Below, piece after piece: positions 1 to 8,288 of a stretch of 64,000 nt of DNA. Position numbers and translations under genes: made by a program. The stretch spans positions 108,047 to 172,046 of the forward strand of contig JAPKMP010000004.1 of NCBI GenBank assembly GCA_026645935.1. Reading direction: 5' to 3'. The notes beneath the pieces were generated by a model, which was not told the origin of the DNA, did no database searches, and worked only from the letters and a program-made list of their open reading frames with translations. Positions within the stretch are counted from its first letter, which is position 1, and every line of letters begins with the position of its first letter. The stretch is from Candidatus Villigracilaceae bacterium. Lineage in GTDB: Bacteria; Chloroflexota; Anaerolineae; Anaerolineales; Villigracilaceae.

Positions 1-2
1 AT

Positions 3-146
3 TCGAAATGCGTACTCGAAACCGGAAAGAAACAACCGGAGGCGATCCGGCTTTATGAAAAGAGCGGATATGAGCGGATCCCGAACTACGGTCAATATGC
101 AGGTGTGGAAAACAGCGTGTGTTTTGAGAAATACCTCGAAAAATAA
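3..146 (+). CDS. GNAT acetyltransferase, C-terminal fragment (cut by window start)
   Basis: The frame is open from the left edge to a TAA at 144-146 and encodes 47 residues. They contain AIRLYEKSGYERIP, which matches the last strand-helix unit of GNAT N-acetyltransferases (an LYxKxGF-like motif). The N-terminus and the acetyl-CoA loop lie outside the window, so the substrate cannot be inferred. The gene converges on the AOR gene, with about 25 bp between the two stop codons. Confidence 0.6.
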   Translation, partial: SKCVLETGKKQPEAIRLYEKSGYERIPNYGQYAGVENSVCFEKYLEK

Positions 147-171
147 ACCGCGAGCCGCCTTCCAATTTTCG

Positions 172-1995
172 TCATTTACCCCAAAGATCTTTCGCAACAT
201 CCTCCAAGCCCAGCTCCGCCAATTTTTCCCTTGTCGGTTTGCCTGTGCCCTGGTCCCAGCCGCGCGCTTCGTAATAAGCGAATAACATTCCTTCGAGATC
301 GGGGACAAATCCTTCCGAGCCGCCATCCGGGAAGGGAGTCAACAACGCTTTAGGGAGTTTATCGTTCTCGCAGGTCAATCCCATCCGGTTGTTGATCGCG
401 CGTTTGAGGTTCCAGCCGCGTTCGCCGAACTTCATCATTTCCCCGACGGTCCAATTTAAACCGCAGGCCGCATTGATGAGGGTGGCTTTTTCGCCCGCTT
501 CGACGTTTGCGAAGATGCACCATACAACAGAATTATCCACCGTGCGCCAATTCTGGTGGCGCGCCACATTGGCGGCTTTTTCCGCCTGCGCATGCCGCTC
601 GAAGAATTCGATCCCGAGTTCTTCGTGAGAATGCCCCCAGTCTACAAAGAAATAATCGGATTGGTTATGGCATGCGCCGCGCGGCGAGGTCGCATAGGAA
701 AGCGCCATGCCCGAAACCCCGCGCGGATCGTGATACGCAACTTCGAGACCATTGACCTGAACCGCTTCCTCTTCCGACCCGAAATGCGCGGCGAACCGCC
801 TCGATCCCTGCGCAAGCAAGTCTCCGATTCCTTCACGCGAGCCGATCAAACGCACCAAGGATTCAATCGCATCCACGTTGCCCCACTTCAACTCAATGCC
901 GCCTGTATCTTCTCTTGTAATTATTCCCTGTTCATACAGGTGAAACGCCAAACCGATCGTGTTACTCGCGCTGATCGTGTCCATGCCGTAGCGGTCGCAC
1001 AACTCGCCCAGATCGACGATCGCCTCGAGATTGTCGTTCAGCAGGTTCGCCCCGAAGCCGACCATGGTCTCGTGTTCGGGTCCCTTGCGCTTCGTTGAAT
1101 CCTTTGGAAGTTTCACAACCCGCCCGCAGGCGATCACACATCCCTGGCATGCGCTTCGACCGGTGAGGATCGTGTCGGTCATCTTTGCGCCGGAGACATC
1201 ATCGATGTTCGGGAAAACGCCGCTCGAATAGTATTTCACCGGCAATGCGCCGAGATATTCAGCGTAATTCGCCGCGCCTGCCGTGCCTACTTCGCGAATC
1301 ACCTTCGCTTCGTTATCATCGCGAAGTTTTCGATTCGCCTCCGAGCGCAGCGATTTGTAGTTTGGCAGATCGAACACGGGAATCTCGTTCGTCCCATGCA
1401 CGCCAACAGCTTTGAGATTCTTCGAGCCCATCACTGCGCCCAATCCCGTCCGCCCCGCCATGCGTCCATGATCGCACATGATCGAAGCGAACAGAACCTG
1501 TTTTTCTCCCGCCGGTCCGATGACGCAAACCCTCGCATCTTTGACCCCGACTTCCTCTTTGATCTTATCCTGCGCTGAATACGTATTCATCCCCCACAGA
1601 TGCGCCGCTTTCTTGATCTCCAGCCTGTTTCCGTTTAAATAAAGATAGATCGGCTCGGGTGCTTTACCCGTGACCCACAGCCCATCGTAACCGGCCGCGC
1701 GCAATTCCGGTCCCCAAAAGCCGCCGATGTTGGATTCCGCCCAAAGCCCTGTGGCGGGACTCTTTCCGCAGATGACGAATCGCCCCGTTGTCGGTCCGGA
1801 AGTGCCGGTCAGGGGTCCGGTCATGAACAGAAGGGGCGAATCAGGTTCGAGCGGATTGAGAGCCGCGGTCAGGGAGTCGTATAGGATCCGGGCGGCAAGG
1901 GTGGCGCCTCCGAGAAAATCCCTTTGCCATTTATCGGGAATCTGAAATTCTTCCGTTGCGCCGGTGGTCAGATCGATCTTGAGTATGGGTTGCAT
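172..1995 (-). CDS. Aldehyde:ferredoxin oxidoreductase, tungsten/molybdopterin family
   Basis: This is a 607-residue protein, the usual AOR length, oxidising aldehydes or related substrates with ferredoxin as acceptor in the cytoplasm. The N-terminal half has the family features GPLTGT and GRFVICGKSP. The CxxCxxxC cluster motif reads CQGCVIAC, and a fourth cysteine occurs in the C-terminal GLTCEND; these would ligate the [4Fe-4S] cluster. The start was taken at the ATG giving MQPILKIDL rather than the longer frame, because the SCP2 gene ends at 2003, only 7 bp upstream. The two genes are probably one transcript. The true substrate is not visible. Confidence 0.9.
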   Translation of the reverse strand: MQPILKIDLTTGATEEFQIPDKWQRDFLGGATLAARILYDSLTAALNPLEPDSPLLFMTGPLTGTSGPTTGRFVICGKSPATGLWAESNIGGFWGPELRAAGYDGLWVTGKAPEPIYLYLNGNRLEIKKAAHLWGMNTYSAQDKIKEEVGVKDARVCVIGPAGEKQVLFASIMCDHGRMAGRTGLGAVMGSKNLKAVGVHGTNEIPVFDLPNYKSLRSEANRKLRDDNEAKVIREVGTAGAANYAEYLGALPVKYYSSGVFPNIDDVSGAKMTDTILTGRSACQGCVIACGRVVKLPKDSTKRKGPEHETMVGFGANLLNDNLEAIVDLGELCDRYGMDTISASNTIGLAFHLYEQGIITREDTGGIELKWGNVDAIESLVRLIGSREGIGDLLAQGSRRFAAHFGSEEEAVQVNGLEVAYHDPRGVSGMALSYATSPRGACHNQSDYFFVDWGHSHEELGIEFFERHAQAEKAANVARHQNWRTVDNSVVWCIFANVEAGEKATLINAACGLNWTVGEMMKFGERGWNLKRAINNRMGLTCENDKLPKALLTPFPDGGSEGFVPDLEGMLFAYYEARGWDQGTGKPTREKLAELGLEDVAKDLWGK

Positions 1996-2002
1996 AACGA
2001 CT

Positions 2003-2413
2003 TCACATGATCTCTTTTGTAACTTCCTGGGCACACCGGACAAAATCCAATACGGTGGGCACATTGCGCATCATGTAACCCATGCTTCCCTTGACCTTCA
2101 ATTTACTTGTCATCATTGCCGTCATCGGGTTCATTTTTCCTGAAAGGATGGCGGTGATATTGTCGTAGGAAGCGGTCAGGATAAAGGTCGGGTTTGGATA
2201 TGTTTCAGGCCGGGGTTGGTAATCCACCTTGCGGCACCTGCCATGCCACAGTTCAAGGTAGAACGTGAGTTGTTCATTTAAATTCCCCTCGGGTTCGATG
2301 AAGAAGAATAGATCCCCCTCCCAGTTTTTGGCGATCTCGCCATAGCGTTCGTCTGAATTGAGTTTGTCCTCCAATCCCTTCAACCATTCCGCGCTCGGAA
2401 ATATTGCTGCCAT
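2003..2413 (-). CDS. SCP2 sterol-binding domain protein
   Basis: This 136-residue protein resembles the SCP2 lipid-binding fold, with AKNWEGDLFFFIEPEG near the front and PTFILTASYDNITAILSGK followed by MTSKLKVKGSM, typical of the fold's lipid tunnel region. An in-frame GTG lies 9 bp upstream, but it overlaps the GGAGGT Shine-Dalgarno, so the ATG at 2413 with ideal spacing is preferred. It lies directly upstream of the AOR gene. In Anaerolineae SCP2-like proteins often accompany oxidoreductases, perhaps as carriers of a hydrophobic substrate; that role is inference. Confidence 0.75.
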   Translation of the reverse strand: MAAIFPSAEWLKGLEDKLNSDERYGEIAKNWEGDLFFFIEPEGNLNEQLTFYLELWHGRCRKVDYQPRPETYPNPTFILTASYDNITAILSGKMNPMTAMMTSKLKVKGSMGYMMRNVPTVLDFVRCAQEVTKEIM

Positions 2414-2476
2414 TGGATGCACCTCCGGGGTAATGACATGTTCATTTTACCATTACGAAAATCGAGACTAAAATCC

Positions 2477-2505
2477 TTGCATAATTGAAAAAAATAGTCT
2501 ATGCT
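2477..2505 (+). promoter_or_regulatory. Sigma-70-type promoter for the amino-acid ABC operon
   Basis: TTGCAT at 2477-2482 and TATGCT at 2500-2505 are separated by 17 bp, which is the best spacing. They lie about 75 bp before the substrate-binding protein gene and no other gene is between. Confidence 0.5.
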
Positions 2506-2511
2506 TAACCT

Positions 2512-2563
2512 GCGGTAGGAAATCCTTCCGCGGCAGCGATTTCGCTGCCCAATCTTTTTATTT
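2512..2563 (+). promoter_or_regulatory. Two-hairpin leader with terminator-like end before the ABC operon
   Basis: Two stem-loops follow the predicted transcription start. The first pairs GCGG-AGGA with TCCT-CCGC around an AA loop. The second (2532-2549) pairs GGCAGCG with CGCTGCC around ATTT. It is followed by CAATCTTTTTATTT, a U-rich tail, so it could terminate transcription before the start codon at 2580. No leader peptide or known riboswitch class was recognised. Confidence 0.35.
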
Positions 2564-2579
2564 CTCTCTGGAGGAGAAA

Positions 2580-3488
2580 ATGAAAAAACTTTTAACCCTT
2601 GCCAGCCTGCTCGTGGCGGTCTCCCTCGTTCTCACCGCATGCGGGGGGGGAGGCTCTTCGGCCTCTGACCTGCTTGGCGCAATCGAAGAGCGGGGCTACG
2701 TTCTTGTCTCGACCGACCCGAACTATGCACCCCAATCCTTCCTCAACACCGAAGGCTCGCGCCCGTCGGATACCAAATGCCCAGGCGATGCCCTCACCAC
2801 TGCTGAAATGCAGGGCTTCGATGTGGATGTTGCGAAAGCCGTCGGCGAATACCTCGGCGTGGAAACCTGCTTCGCCACTCCCTCATGGGATGCCATCACC
2901 GCCGGTAACTGGGCAGACAAATGGGATGTCAGCGTCGGTTCGATGACCATCACTACCGCTCGGCAGAAGATTCTCGATTTCAGCGTGCCGTATTATTACA
3001 CCCCCGCAGTTGTGGCTGTTGCGGCTGATTCCGGCATCACCTCGTTGGATGGATTGTCCGGGCAGGCGGTTTGCGCGGGCGCTTCCACCACCTATGAGTT
3101 CTGGCTGAACAACGATATGGAAGGGCTTGGTCTGCCCGAATCCTCCATCTATGCCGAGGTTCCCGCTGACGTTACAGTTGTTCCGTTGGAAACCGACCAG
3201 GAATGCGCCCAGGCCATCGCCGCAGGACGCACCGATTTCGTCGCCTACGTGACGTCTGAAACCGTCGTGGATGCGAACCTCGCCGCCGGCATGCCGGTCG
3301 TGAAACTGGACGGCGCCGTGTACTCCGAGGACCTTGCCGCTGCGTTCGACAAGGGTTCCACGCTCGATACAACCTCCCTGCGCGCCAAGGTGGATGAACT
3401 CTTCACCGCCATGCACAGCGACGGCCGGCTCTCCGCGCTTTCAAACCAGTGGTTCGAAATCGACCTGACCCAAGCGCCCAACCAATAA
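2580..3488 (+). CDS. Amino-acid ABC transporter substrate-binding lipoprotein
   Basis: This 302-residue protein of SBP family 3 has a lipoprotein signal peptide with lipobox LTAC and Cys21 as the lipidated residue, followed by a Gly/Ser linker. The mature part has family landmarks: GYVLVSTDPNYAPQSF at the front, MQGFDVDVAKAVGEYLGV, and ILDFSVPYYYTPAVV. It should bind a polar amino acid outside the membrane and deliver it to the permease. A GGAGGAG Shine-Dalgarno precedes the ATG. An insert with two cysteines near the N-terminal lobe (residues about 62-75) is unusual for the family. Ligand identity is unknown; the DDAH-like gene at the operon end hints at arginine-type compounds. Confidence 0.9.
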   Translation: MKKLLTLASLLVAVSLVLTACGGGGSSASDLLGAIEERGYVLVSTDPNYAPQSFLNTEGSRPSDTKCPGDALTTAEMQGFDVDVAKAVGEYLGVETCFATPSWDAITAGNWADKWDVSVGSMTITTARQKILDFSVPYYYTPAVVAVAADSGITSLDGLSGQAVCAGASTTYEFWLNNDMEGLGLPESSIYAEVPADVTVVPLETDQECAQAIAAGRTDFVAYVTSETVVDANLAAGMPVVKLDGAVYSEDLAAAFDKGSTLDTTSLRAKVDELFTAMHSDGRLSALSNQWFEIDLTQAPNQ

Positions 3489-3507
3489 GCAAAGAGAGTT
3501 TATAATA

Positions 3508-3545
3508 GGGAAGCGGTGATTCTCCGCCGCTTCCCTTTTCTTTTG
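3508..3545 (+). terminator. Intra-operon hairpin with U tract
   Basis: GGGAAGCGG (3508-3516) pairs with CCGCTTCCC (3527-3535), followed by TTTTCTTTT. It lies between the binding-protein gene and the permease gene. Partial termination here would give more binding protein than membrane subunits, a common arrangement in ABC importers. Confidence 0.6.
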
Positions 3546-3567
3546 AACTCCGCTCTTGGAGGCAGAG

Positions 3568-4416
3568 ATGGCAACCACAACTCAGCAGGGCCAGGCGCCG
3601 CTTTCGCAGGCGGAACGTCTCTATCAGGCACAGCTTCGCAAGGAGCGCCAGTTCCGCGCGAATGTAGGTGTTTCATGGGCGATCCTGTTCTTTTTCCTGA
3701 TTTTTCTTTTCAGCGGGCAAAGCATCGAGGTGGGCTCCTTCAACTTCCAGACCATCGAACTGGATACCGCTTTCATCCTTAAAAACATAGCCTTCATCGC
3801 CGAAGGGTTGTGGCAGACCCTTCTTATTTCAGTCCTTTCGATCCTGTTCGCCATGATCCTGGCGTTACTTGCCGCGCTCGGCCGGCTTTCCACATTCCCG
3901 CCGATCTATGCAATCAGTACTTTTTATGTCTCATTGATCCGGGGAACGCCTCTTTATCTTCAGATCTTTTTCTTCTTCCTTGCTCTGCCTCAATTGGGAA
4001 TCATTCTTTCCGGGATCGTGGCCGGTGTGATGGCGCTCGGCTTGAACTACGGCGCGTACATGTCCGAGGTCTTTCGGGCGGGGCTGAGTTCCGTCGGGAA
4101 GGGCCAGAGAGAAGCCGCCATGGCGCTGGGAATGACTCCCGGTCAGACCATGAGGCGGATCGTGCTTCCACAGGCGTTACGTTTTGCCATTCCGCCCATG
4201 GGCAACGATTTCATCTCCATGACGAAGGACTCGGCTCTGGTCTCCGCCACCGGCTTCGTGCATGAACTGATGTGGAGAGCCACCAAGGTCGGGCGGGCGC
4301 AATTCAACAACCTCGAAGCGCTCATCATGGCAGCCATGTTCTATTGGACGCTGACCCTCATCCTGACTTATTTCCAGGGAAAACTCGAAGCGCGCCTCGC
4401 GAGGGGAGACCGGTGA
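3568..4416 (+). CDS. Amino-acid ABC transporter permease (HisM/GlnP type)
   Basis: A 282-residue inner-membrane permease. A cytoplasmic N-terminus is followed by one hydrophobic segment at about residues 35-50, then the family's five-helix core. The EAA loop reads [21 protein letters not shown], the contact site for the ATPase. [12 protein letters not shown] is also typical of polar amino-acid permeases. The ATG at 3568 is chosen over an upstream TTG because GGAGG sits at the right distance. It is 1 bp from the ATPase gene, so translation is likely coupled. Only one permease gene is present, so a homodimer is expected. Confidence 0.9.
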   Translation: MATTTQQGQAPLSQAERLYQAQLRKERQFRANVGVSWAILFFFLIFLFSGQSIEVGSFNFQTIELDTAFILKNIAFIAEGLWQTLLISVLSILFAMILALLAALGRLSTFPPIYAISTFYVSLIRGTPLYLQIFFFFLALPQLGIILSGIVAGVMALGLNYGAYMSEVFRAGLSSVGKGQREAAMALGMTPGQTMRRIVLPQALRFAIPPMGNDFISMTKDSALVSATGFVHELMWRATKVGRAQFNNLEALIMAAMFYWTLTLILTYFQGKLEARLARGDR

Positions 4417-4417
4417 C

Positions 4418-5182
4418 ATGTCCCTGCCCATCGTAAAAATTTCCAACCTCGACAAGTATTTTGGCCGCCTGCATGTCCTGAGGAATATCGACCTCGAAGT
4501 GCCTGAACGCCAGGTGGTATGTCTCATTGGGCGCAGCGGATCAGGGAAGAGCACTCTTCTGCGCTGCATCAACTTTCTCGAAGATCCCTCACATGGGATC
4601 GTCGAAGTGGACGGCATCCGGGTGCCTGTTGAAGTAAAAGGCAAGGAGAGGCGGCAATTGGTCCATGACGTACGCCTGAAGACCGGCATGGTGTTCCAGG
4701 AATTCAACCTTTTCCCGCATATGAGCGTTTTGGAAAATGTGATCGAAGGACCGATCACCGTCAAAGGCATGGATAGAAAACTGGCTGTCGAACTCGCAGA
4801 GCAAAGCCTGGACAGCGTGGGCATGCTCTGGAAAAAGGACGAATTTCCCCTGCGCCTTTCTGGCGGACAAAAACAACGCGTCGCCATCGCCCGCGCGCTC
4901 ACCATGCAACCCCGCGTCATGCTATTCGACGAGCCAACCTCCGCGCTCGACCCTGAACTCATCGGCGAGGTCTTGAACGTGATGAAGAAGGTCGCCAGCG
5001 AAGGCATGACCATGATCGTCGTTACTCACGAAATGGGGTTTGCGCGCGAAGTGGCAGACCGCGTGCTGGTCATGTCTGAGGGTGAGTTGATCGAAGACGC
5101 CACGCCGGAAGATCTGTTCAACCAGCCGAAGGACCCGCGCACCAAAGCGTTGATCGACCGGTATCGCACAGGCGAACAATAA
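4418..5182 (+). CDS. Amino-acid ABC transporter ATP-binding protein (GlnQ/HisP type)
   Basis: A 254-residue ATPase with Walker [11 protein letters not shown]-loop [12 protein letters not shown], signature [15 protein letters not shown], Walker [15 protein letters not shown] and switch histidine VVTHEMGF, all intact. It energises the importer formed with the two upstream genes. An insert around residues 60-80, between Walker A and the Q-loop, makes it slightly longer than the standard 240 residues. A STAS gene follows 15 bp downstream in the same direction. Confidence 0.92.
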   Translation: MSLPIVKISNLDKYFGRLHVLRNIDLEVPERQVVCLIGRSGSGKSTLLRCINFLEDPSHGIVEVDGIRVPVEVKGKERRQLVHDVRLKTGMVFQEFNLFPHMSVLENVIEGPITVKGMDRKLAVELAEQSLDSVGMLWKKDEFPLRLSGGQKQRVAIARALTMQPRVMLFDEPTSALDPELIGEVLNVMKKVASEGMTMIVVTHEMGFAREVADRVLVMSEGELIEDATPEDLFNQPKDPRTKALIDRYRTGEQ

Positions 5183-5197
5183 GAGAAGGGAATCACC

Positions 5198-5581
5198 ATG
5201 CCGAAAATCGATTTCAAATTGACGAGCGAGCAGATCGAACGCGAAGGAAAGGACCCCGTCACGGTCATCTCTGTGCAGGGCTGGCTGGATGCGCAAAGCG
5301 AGGGAAAATTGATAACCGCGGCGCAGGAGGCGCATGCGCAAGGCGCGCGATGTTTGATCGTAAATCTTGAAGATGTCAGTACGCTGACCAGCGCGGGTAT
5401 CCGCGCCCTTCAAAAGATTTACCTGCTTTTCAATCCCTCCGAGCATACCGTTCAAACATCCCGCATGCGGTTGTGCAACGCGCCGCCGCAGGTTTATCAC
5501 GTTTTATCCCTCACCGGTTTTCTCCAATCCTGCCCGAATTATGAAACCCTGCAAGCCGCTATGAACTCCCTCCCAGCATAA
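5198..5581 (+). CDS. STAS-domain protein (anti-sigma factor antagonist family)
   Basis: This 127-residue single-domain protein has the STAS core: VISVQGWLDAQSEGKLITAA, then LIVNLEDVSTLTSAGIRALQKIY. The Thr-Ser in STLTSAG is where anti-anti-sigma factors are phosphorylated. Its place between an ABC importer and a hydrolase is unusual; no sigma factor or kinase lies nearby. It may act as a MlaB-like accessory to the transporter or in partner switching elsewhere. It is preceded by a GAGAAGGGA ribosome site. Confidence 0.8.
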   Translation: MPKIDFKLTSEQIEREGKDPVTVISVQGWLDAQSEGKLITAAQEAHAQGARCLIVNLEDVSTLTSAGIRALQKIYLLFNPSEHTVQTSRMRLCNAPPQVYHVLSLTGFLQSCPNYETLQAAMNSLPA

Positions 5582-5593
5582 CCCTTCGTCATA

Positions 5594-6358
5594 ATGACCG
5601 TCGCAATCACACGCCAGGTCAGCCCGCGATTCAATGAGTGCGAGCTCACGCACATCGGTCGGACCCCCATTGATATCAATATTGCCCGGCAACAACACGA
5701 TGATTATATTCGTTTGCTCAAGGAGCTTGGCTGTAAAGTGATCGAACTTCCCGAGGAGCCGGGCCTGCCCGATTCTGTTTTCGTCGAAGACACGGCATTC
5801 ATCCTCCCCGAAGTTGCCGTTATCACAAGACCCGGCGCGGATTCACGTAAGCCTGAGATCGATTCGATCATCCCGGTCCTTGCCCCATACCGCCCGCTTC
5901 TGCACGTCGCACCTCCCGCCACATTGGATGGGGGAGATGTGCTCGTGGCCGGGAAACAGATCTTCATCGGTCTCTCTACCCGCAGCAACCGGGAGGCTGT
6001 CTCACAGTTGAATGCCCTGCTCGACGATTACGGTTATAAAGCCTGGGGCGTCGAACTGAAAGATTGCCTGCATTTGAAGACCGCAGTCACCCGCGTGGAT
6101 GATTCCACCCTGCTCATCAACAATGCATGGGTGGACTCTTCCAACTTCCCCGGCTTCGATCTCATCGAAGTGGACGCCTCGGAGCCCCTCGCCGCGAACT
6201 GCCTGCCCATCCGCGGCAGGATCATCCATCCGATCACTTTTCCAAAAACCCAGAAAAGACTCGAAGCGGAAGGATTTGATATCGTGCCTGTGGATTTGAG
6301 CGAACTCGCCAAAGCGGAAGGCGCGGTCACTTGCTGCAGTTTGATCGTCGATGGTTAA
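5594..6358 (+). CDS. Dimethylargininase / arginine-deiminase-fold hydrolase (DDAH-like)
   Basis: A 254-residue protein of the guanidino-group-modifying fold. Visible motifs are PDSVFVEDTAFIL with the substrate-binding Asp/Glu, LDGGDVLV, the catalytic histidine in LHLKTAVT, and the nucleophile cysteine near the C-terminus in AVTCCSLI. DDAHs convert methylated arginine to citrulline plus a methylamine; related enzymes hydrolyse arginine-like guanidines. It is the last gene of the importer operon, 12 bp after the STAS gene, so the imported substrate may be its substrate. The double cysteine leaves a small ambiguity about which is catalytic. Confidence 0.8.
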   Translation: MTVAITRQVSPRFNECELTHIGRTPIDINIARQQHDDYIRLLKELGCKVIELPEEPGLPDSVFVEDTAFILPEVAVITRPGADSRKPEIDSIIPVLAPYRPLLHVAPPATLDGGDVLVAGKQIFIGLSTRSNREAVSQLNALLDDYGYKAWGVELKDCLHLKTAVTRVDDSTLLINNAWVDSSNFPGFDLIEVDASEPLAANCLPIRGRIIHPITFPKTQKRLEAEGFDIVPVDLSELAKAEGAVTCCSLIVDG

Positions 6359-6400
6359 CTTTATTTTTCTCAAGAGATCGAATGCATCGTTAAAAAAATG

Positions 6401-6426
6401 AACTCCCTTTACGGGAGTTTGTTTTT
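6401..6426 (+). terminator. Bidirectional terminator between DDAH gene and tRNA-Leu
   Basis: AACTCCC (6401-6407) pairs with GGGAGTT (6413-6419). The plus strand continues TGTTTTT, and on the minus strand the stem is followed by CATTTTTTT. It can therefore end both the plus-strand operon and the minus-strand tRNA transcript. Confidence 0.7.
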
Positions 6427-6427
6427 G

Positions 6428-6509
6428 TGCGCTGGAGAGGACTTGAACCTCCACGTCTTGCGACACATGGCCCTCAACCATGCCTGTCTGCCAATTCCAG
6501 CACCAGCGC
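6428..6509 (-). tRNA. tRNA-Leu, anticodon GAG
   Basis: The minus strand gives an 82-nt class II tRNA. The acceptor stem GCGCTGG pairs with CCAGCGC and the discriminator is A. The anticodon loop TTGAGGG carries GAG. There is a long variable arm, and the T-arm contains GGTTCAAGTCC. CCA is not encoded. The gene decodes CUC/CUU. Confidence 0.93.
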
Positions 6510-6521
6510 AGAAGCAGGCGT

Positions 6522-6549
6522 ATTATAATCGCGTTACTTTTTCTGTCAA
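6522..6549 (-). promoter_or_regulatory. Consensus sigma-70 promoter for tRNA-Leu
   Basis: On the minus strand a perfect TTGACA (6549-6544) and a perfect TATAAT (6527-6522) are 16 bp apart, about 12 bp before the tRNA 5' end. This is the strongest promoter in the window. Confidence 0.85.
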
Positions 6550-6573
6550 GCAAACCGCACTGAGGAGACATAC

Positions 6574-7590
6574 ATGGCACGTATTGTAGTGGACGCAATG
6601 GGGAGCGACGAACATCCCATACCGGACGTGGAAGGCGGCGTGCAAGCCGCGCGCGAGTACGGCATTGATATCATTTTCGTCGGGGATGAGGCGAAGATCC
6701 GACCCGTTCTTGAAAAACAGAATATAGAAGGATTGAACATCCGGGTTGTGCATGCCCCTGAAATGCTGACAATGGAGGATAAGGGCGAGGCGCTGGTCTT
6801 GAAGGCGCGTTCAAAGGAACCGAAGGATTCCATGGCGATAGGCATGGACTTGGTCAAGAATGGAGAAGCGGATGCTTTCGTGACGGCGGGCAACACTGGC
6901 GCGGGCATGGTCACCGCCCTCTTCCGGCTCGGACGCATCCGCGGCGTGGATCGGCCCGCCCTGGCTCCCATCTTCCCGACGGCGACCGGTTCCTGCATTG
7001 TGCTCGATATCGGCGCCAACCCCGATTGCAAACCCGAGAACCTGATCCAATTCGGAATCCTTGGGAGCATTTATGCCGAGAAGGTGCGCGGCGTGAAGAA
7101 TCCCAAAGTGGGACTGGTGTCGAACGGCGAGGAGGAAGGCAAAGGGAACGAATTGGTCAAAGGCGCAACGCCTTTATTCAAAGCGTCGAAGTTGAATTAT
7201 TTCGGCAACGTCGAGGGCAAGGAAGTCATTGGCGGGAAAGTGGATGTGGCGGTGACAGACGGTTTTACAGGGAATGTCATGTTGAAGACCGCCGAAGCGG
7301 TGGGCAAACTCATCGTCGATTTCGTCCGCACGACCATCAAGAACGGGAATCTTGGGACGAAGATCGGCGGTCTGTTGGTTAAACCGGCATTGAGTTCGTT
7401 GAAAAAGTTAATGGATCCCGGCGAGCAGGGTGCGGCTCCGATGCTGGGCGTGAACGGGCTGGTGTTCATCGGTCACGGCCGATCGGATGCCTTTGCCATC
7501 AAGAATGCCGTGCGCGTGGCGAAGGAAGCCGTGGATGTGAACGTGCTGGATGCGATGAAGAGCGCCATCGAAGAAAGTTTGAAAAAATAG
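6574..7590 (+). CDS. plsX: Phosphate acyltransferase PlsX
   Basis: A 338-residue enzyme that makes acyl-phosphate from acyl-ACP for phosphatidate synthesis. Typical PlsX motifs are VVDAMGSDEHPIPDVEG at the start, DAFVTAGNTGAGM, LDIGANPDCKP, the VGLVSNGEEEGKGNELVK segment and DVAVTDGFTGNVMLKT. A GAGGAG ribosome site lies 6 bp before the ATG. It heads a tight run of four genes with gaps of 2 bp or less or overlaps, suggesting cotranscription with the membrane proteins downstream. Confidence 0.95.
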   Translation: MARIVVDAMGSDEHPIPDVEGGVQAAREYGIDIIFVGDEAKIRPVLEKQNIEGLNIRVVHAPEMLTMEDKGEALVLKARSKEPKDSMAIGMDLVKNGEADAFVTAGNTGAGMVTALFRLGRIRGVDRPALAPIFPTATGSCIVLDIGANPDCKPENLIQFGILGSIYAEKVRGVKNPKVGLVSNGEEEGKGNELVKGATPLFKASKLNYFGNVEGKEVIGGKVDVAVTDGFTGNVMLKTAEAVGKLIVDFVRTTIKNGNLGTKIGGLLVKPALSSLKKLMDPGEQGAAPMLGVNGLVFIGHGRSDAFAIKNAVRVAKEAVDVNVLDAMKSAIEESLKK

Positions 7591-7592
7591 CC

Positions 7593-8288
7593 ATGAAGAT
7601 CATCAAAAACGAGAACCTAATAAAAAGAAATGGAAAGATCGGGAATTGGGTCAGCCTGGGCGCGTTGTTGGTGCTCGGCGGCGGCATGTATATTTCCTTT
7701 ACAAGGCCGGACCTGTTCACCTATTCGCTGGTTTGTCTTGTCCTTGGCTTTACCATGACGCAGGTGGGCATGTACATGGGCAACCGCTGGGGCCGCTCGC
7801 CGCGCAGGGATGAAAAACTCGATGCCGGGTTGAAAGGCATGCACAGCGATTTCACCATTTACCATTATTCGACCCCGGCTTCGCATTTGCTCCTTGGTCC
7901 GGCAGGGGTCTGGGTCGTCCTGCCGTATCAACAGGCCGGGACGATCTATTTCGAAAAGAACCGTTGGAAACTTCGCGGCGGGGGGTTCATGCAGACGTAC
8001 ATGCGCATCTTCGGGCAGGAAGGACTGGGGCGTCCCGAACTCGATGCGGAGCACGAGACAGCGGCGCTGAAAAAATTCCTGCTTAAGAAAATGGAGGAAG
8101 ACGCCGTCCCGGAGATCAAACCCATACTTGTGTTCACCAACGACAACGTCGAGTTGGAGGCGGGCGACTCGCCCATCCCGGCTGTAAAGTTGAAACAGCT
8201 CAAGGGGTTCATGCGCGAGGAGTCGAAGAATCGCAAACTGTCCGCGCTTCAACTCCAGGAACTCAACCGGGTTTTGGAACCTTCGTAA
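7593..8288 (+). CDS. Hypothetical membrane-anchored protein
   Basis: This 231-residue protein has two hydrophobic segments at about residues 17-35 and 45-62, then a soluble region. GLKGMHSDFTIYHY and LLGPAGVWVVLPYQQAG loosely recall NERD-type domains that follow membrane anchors, but I cannot confirm nuclease residues. It sits 2 bp after plsX and its stop codon abuts the next ATG. The function is unknown. Confidence 0.7.
   Translation: MKIIKNENLIKRNGKIGNWVSLGALLVLGGGMYISFTRPDLFTYSLVCLVLGFTMTQVGMYMGNRWGRSPRRDEKLDAGLKGMHSDFTIYHYSTPASHLLLGPAGVWVVLPYQQAGTIYFEKNRWKLRGGGFMQTYMRIFGQEGLGRPELDAEHETAALKKFLLKKMEEDAVPEIKPILVFTNDNVELEAGDSPIPAVKLKQLKGFMREESKNRKLSALQLQELNRVLEPS

Noticed and set aside
4177-5013. 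278-codon minus-strand frame opposite the ABC permease and ATPase genes
   Set aside because: It lies over two genes with intact family motifs, has no ribosome site and encodes low-complexity Ser/Arg-rich text.
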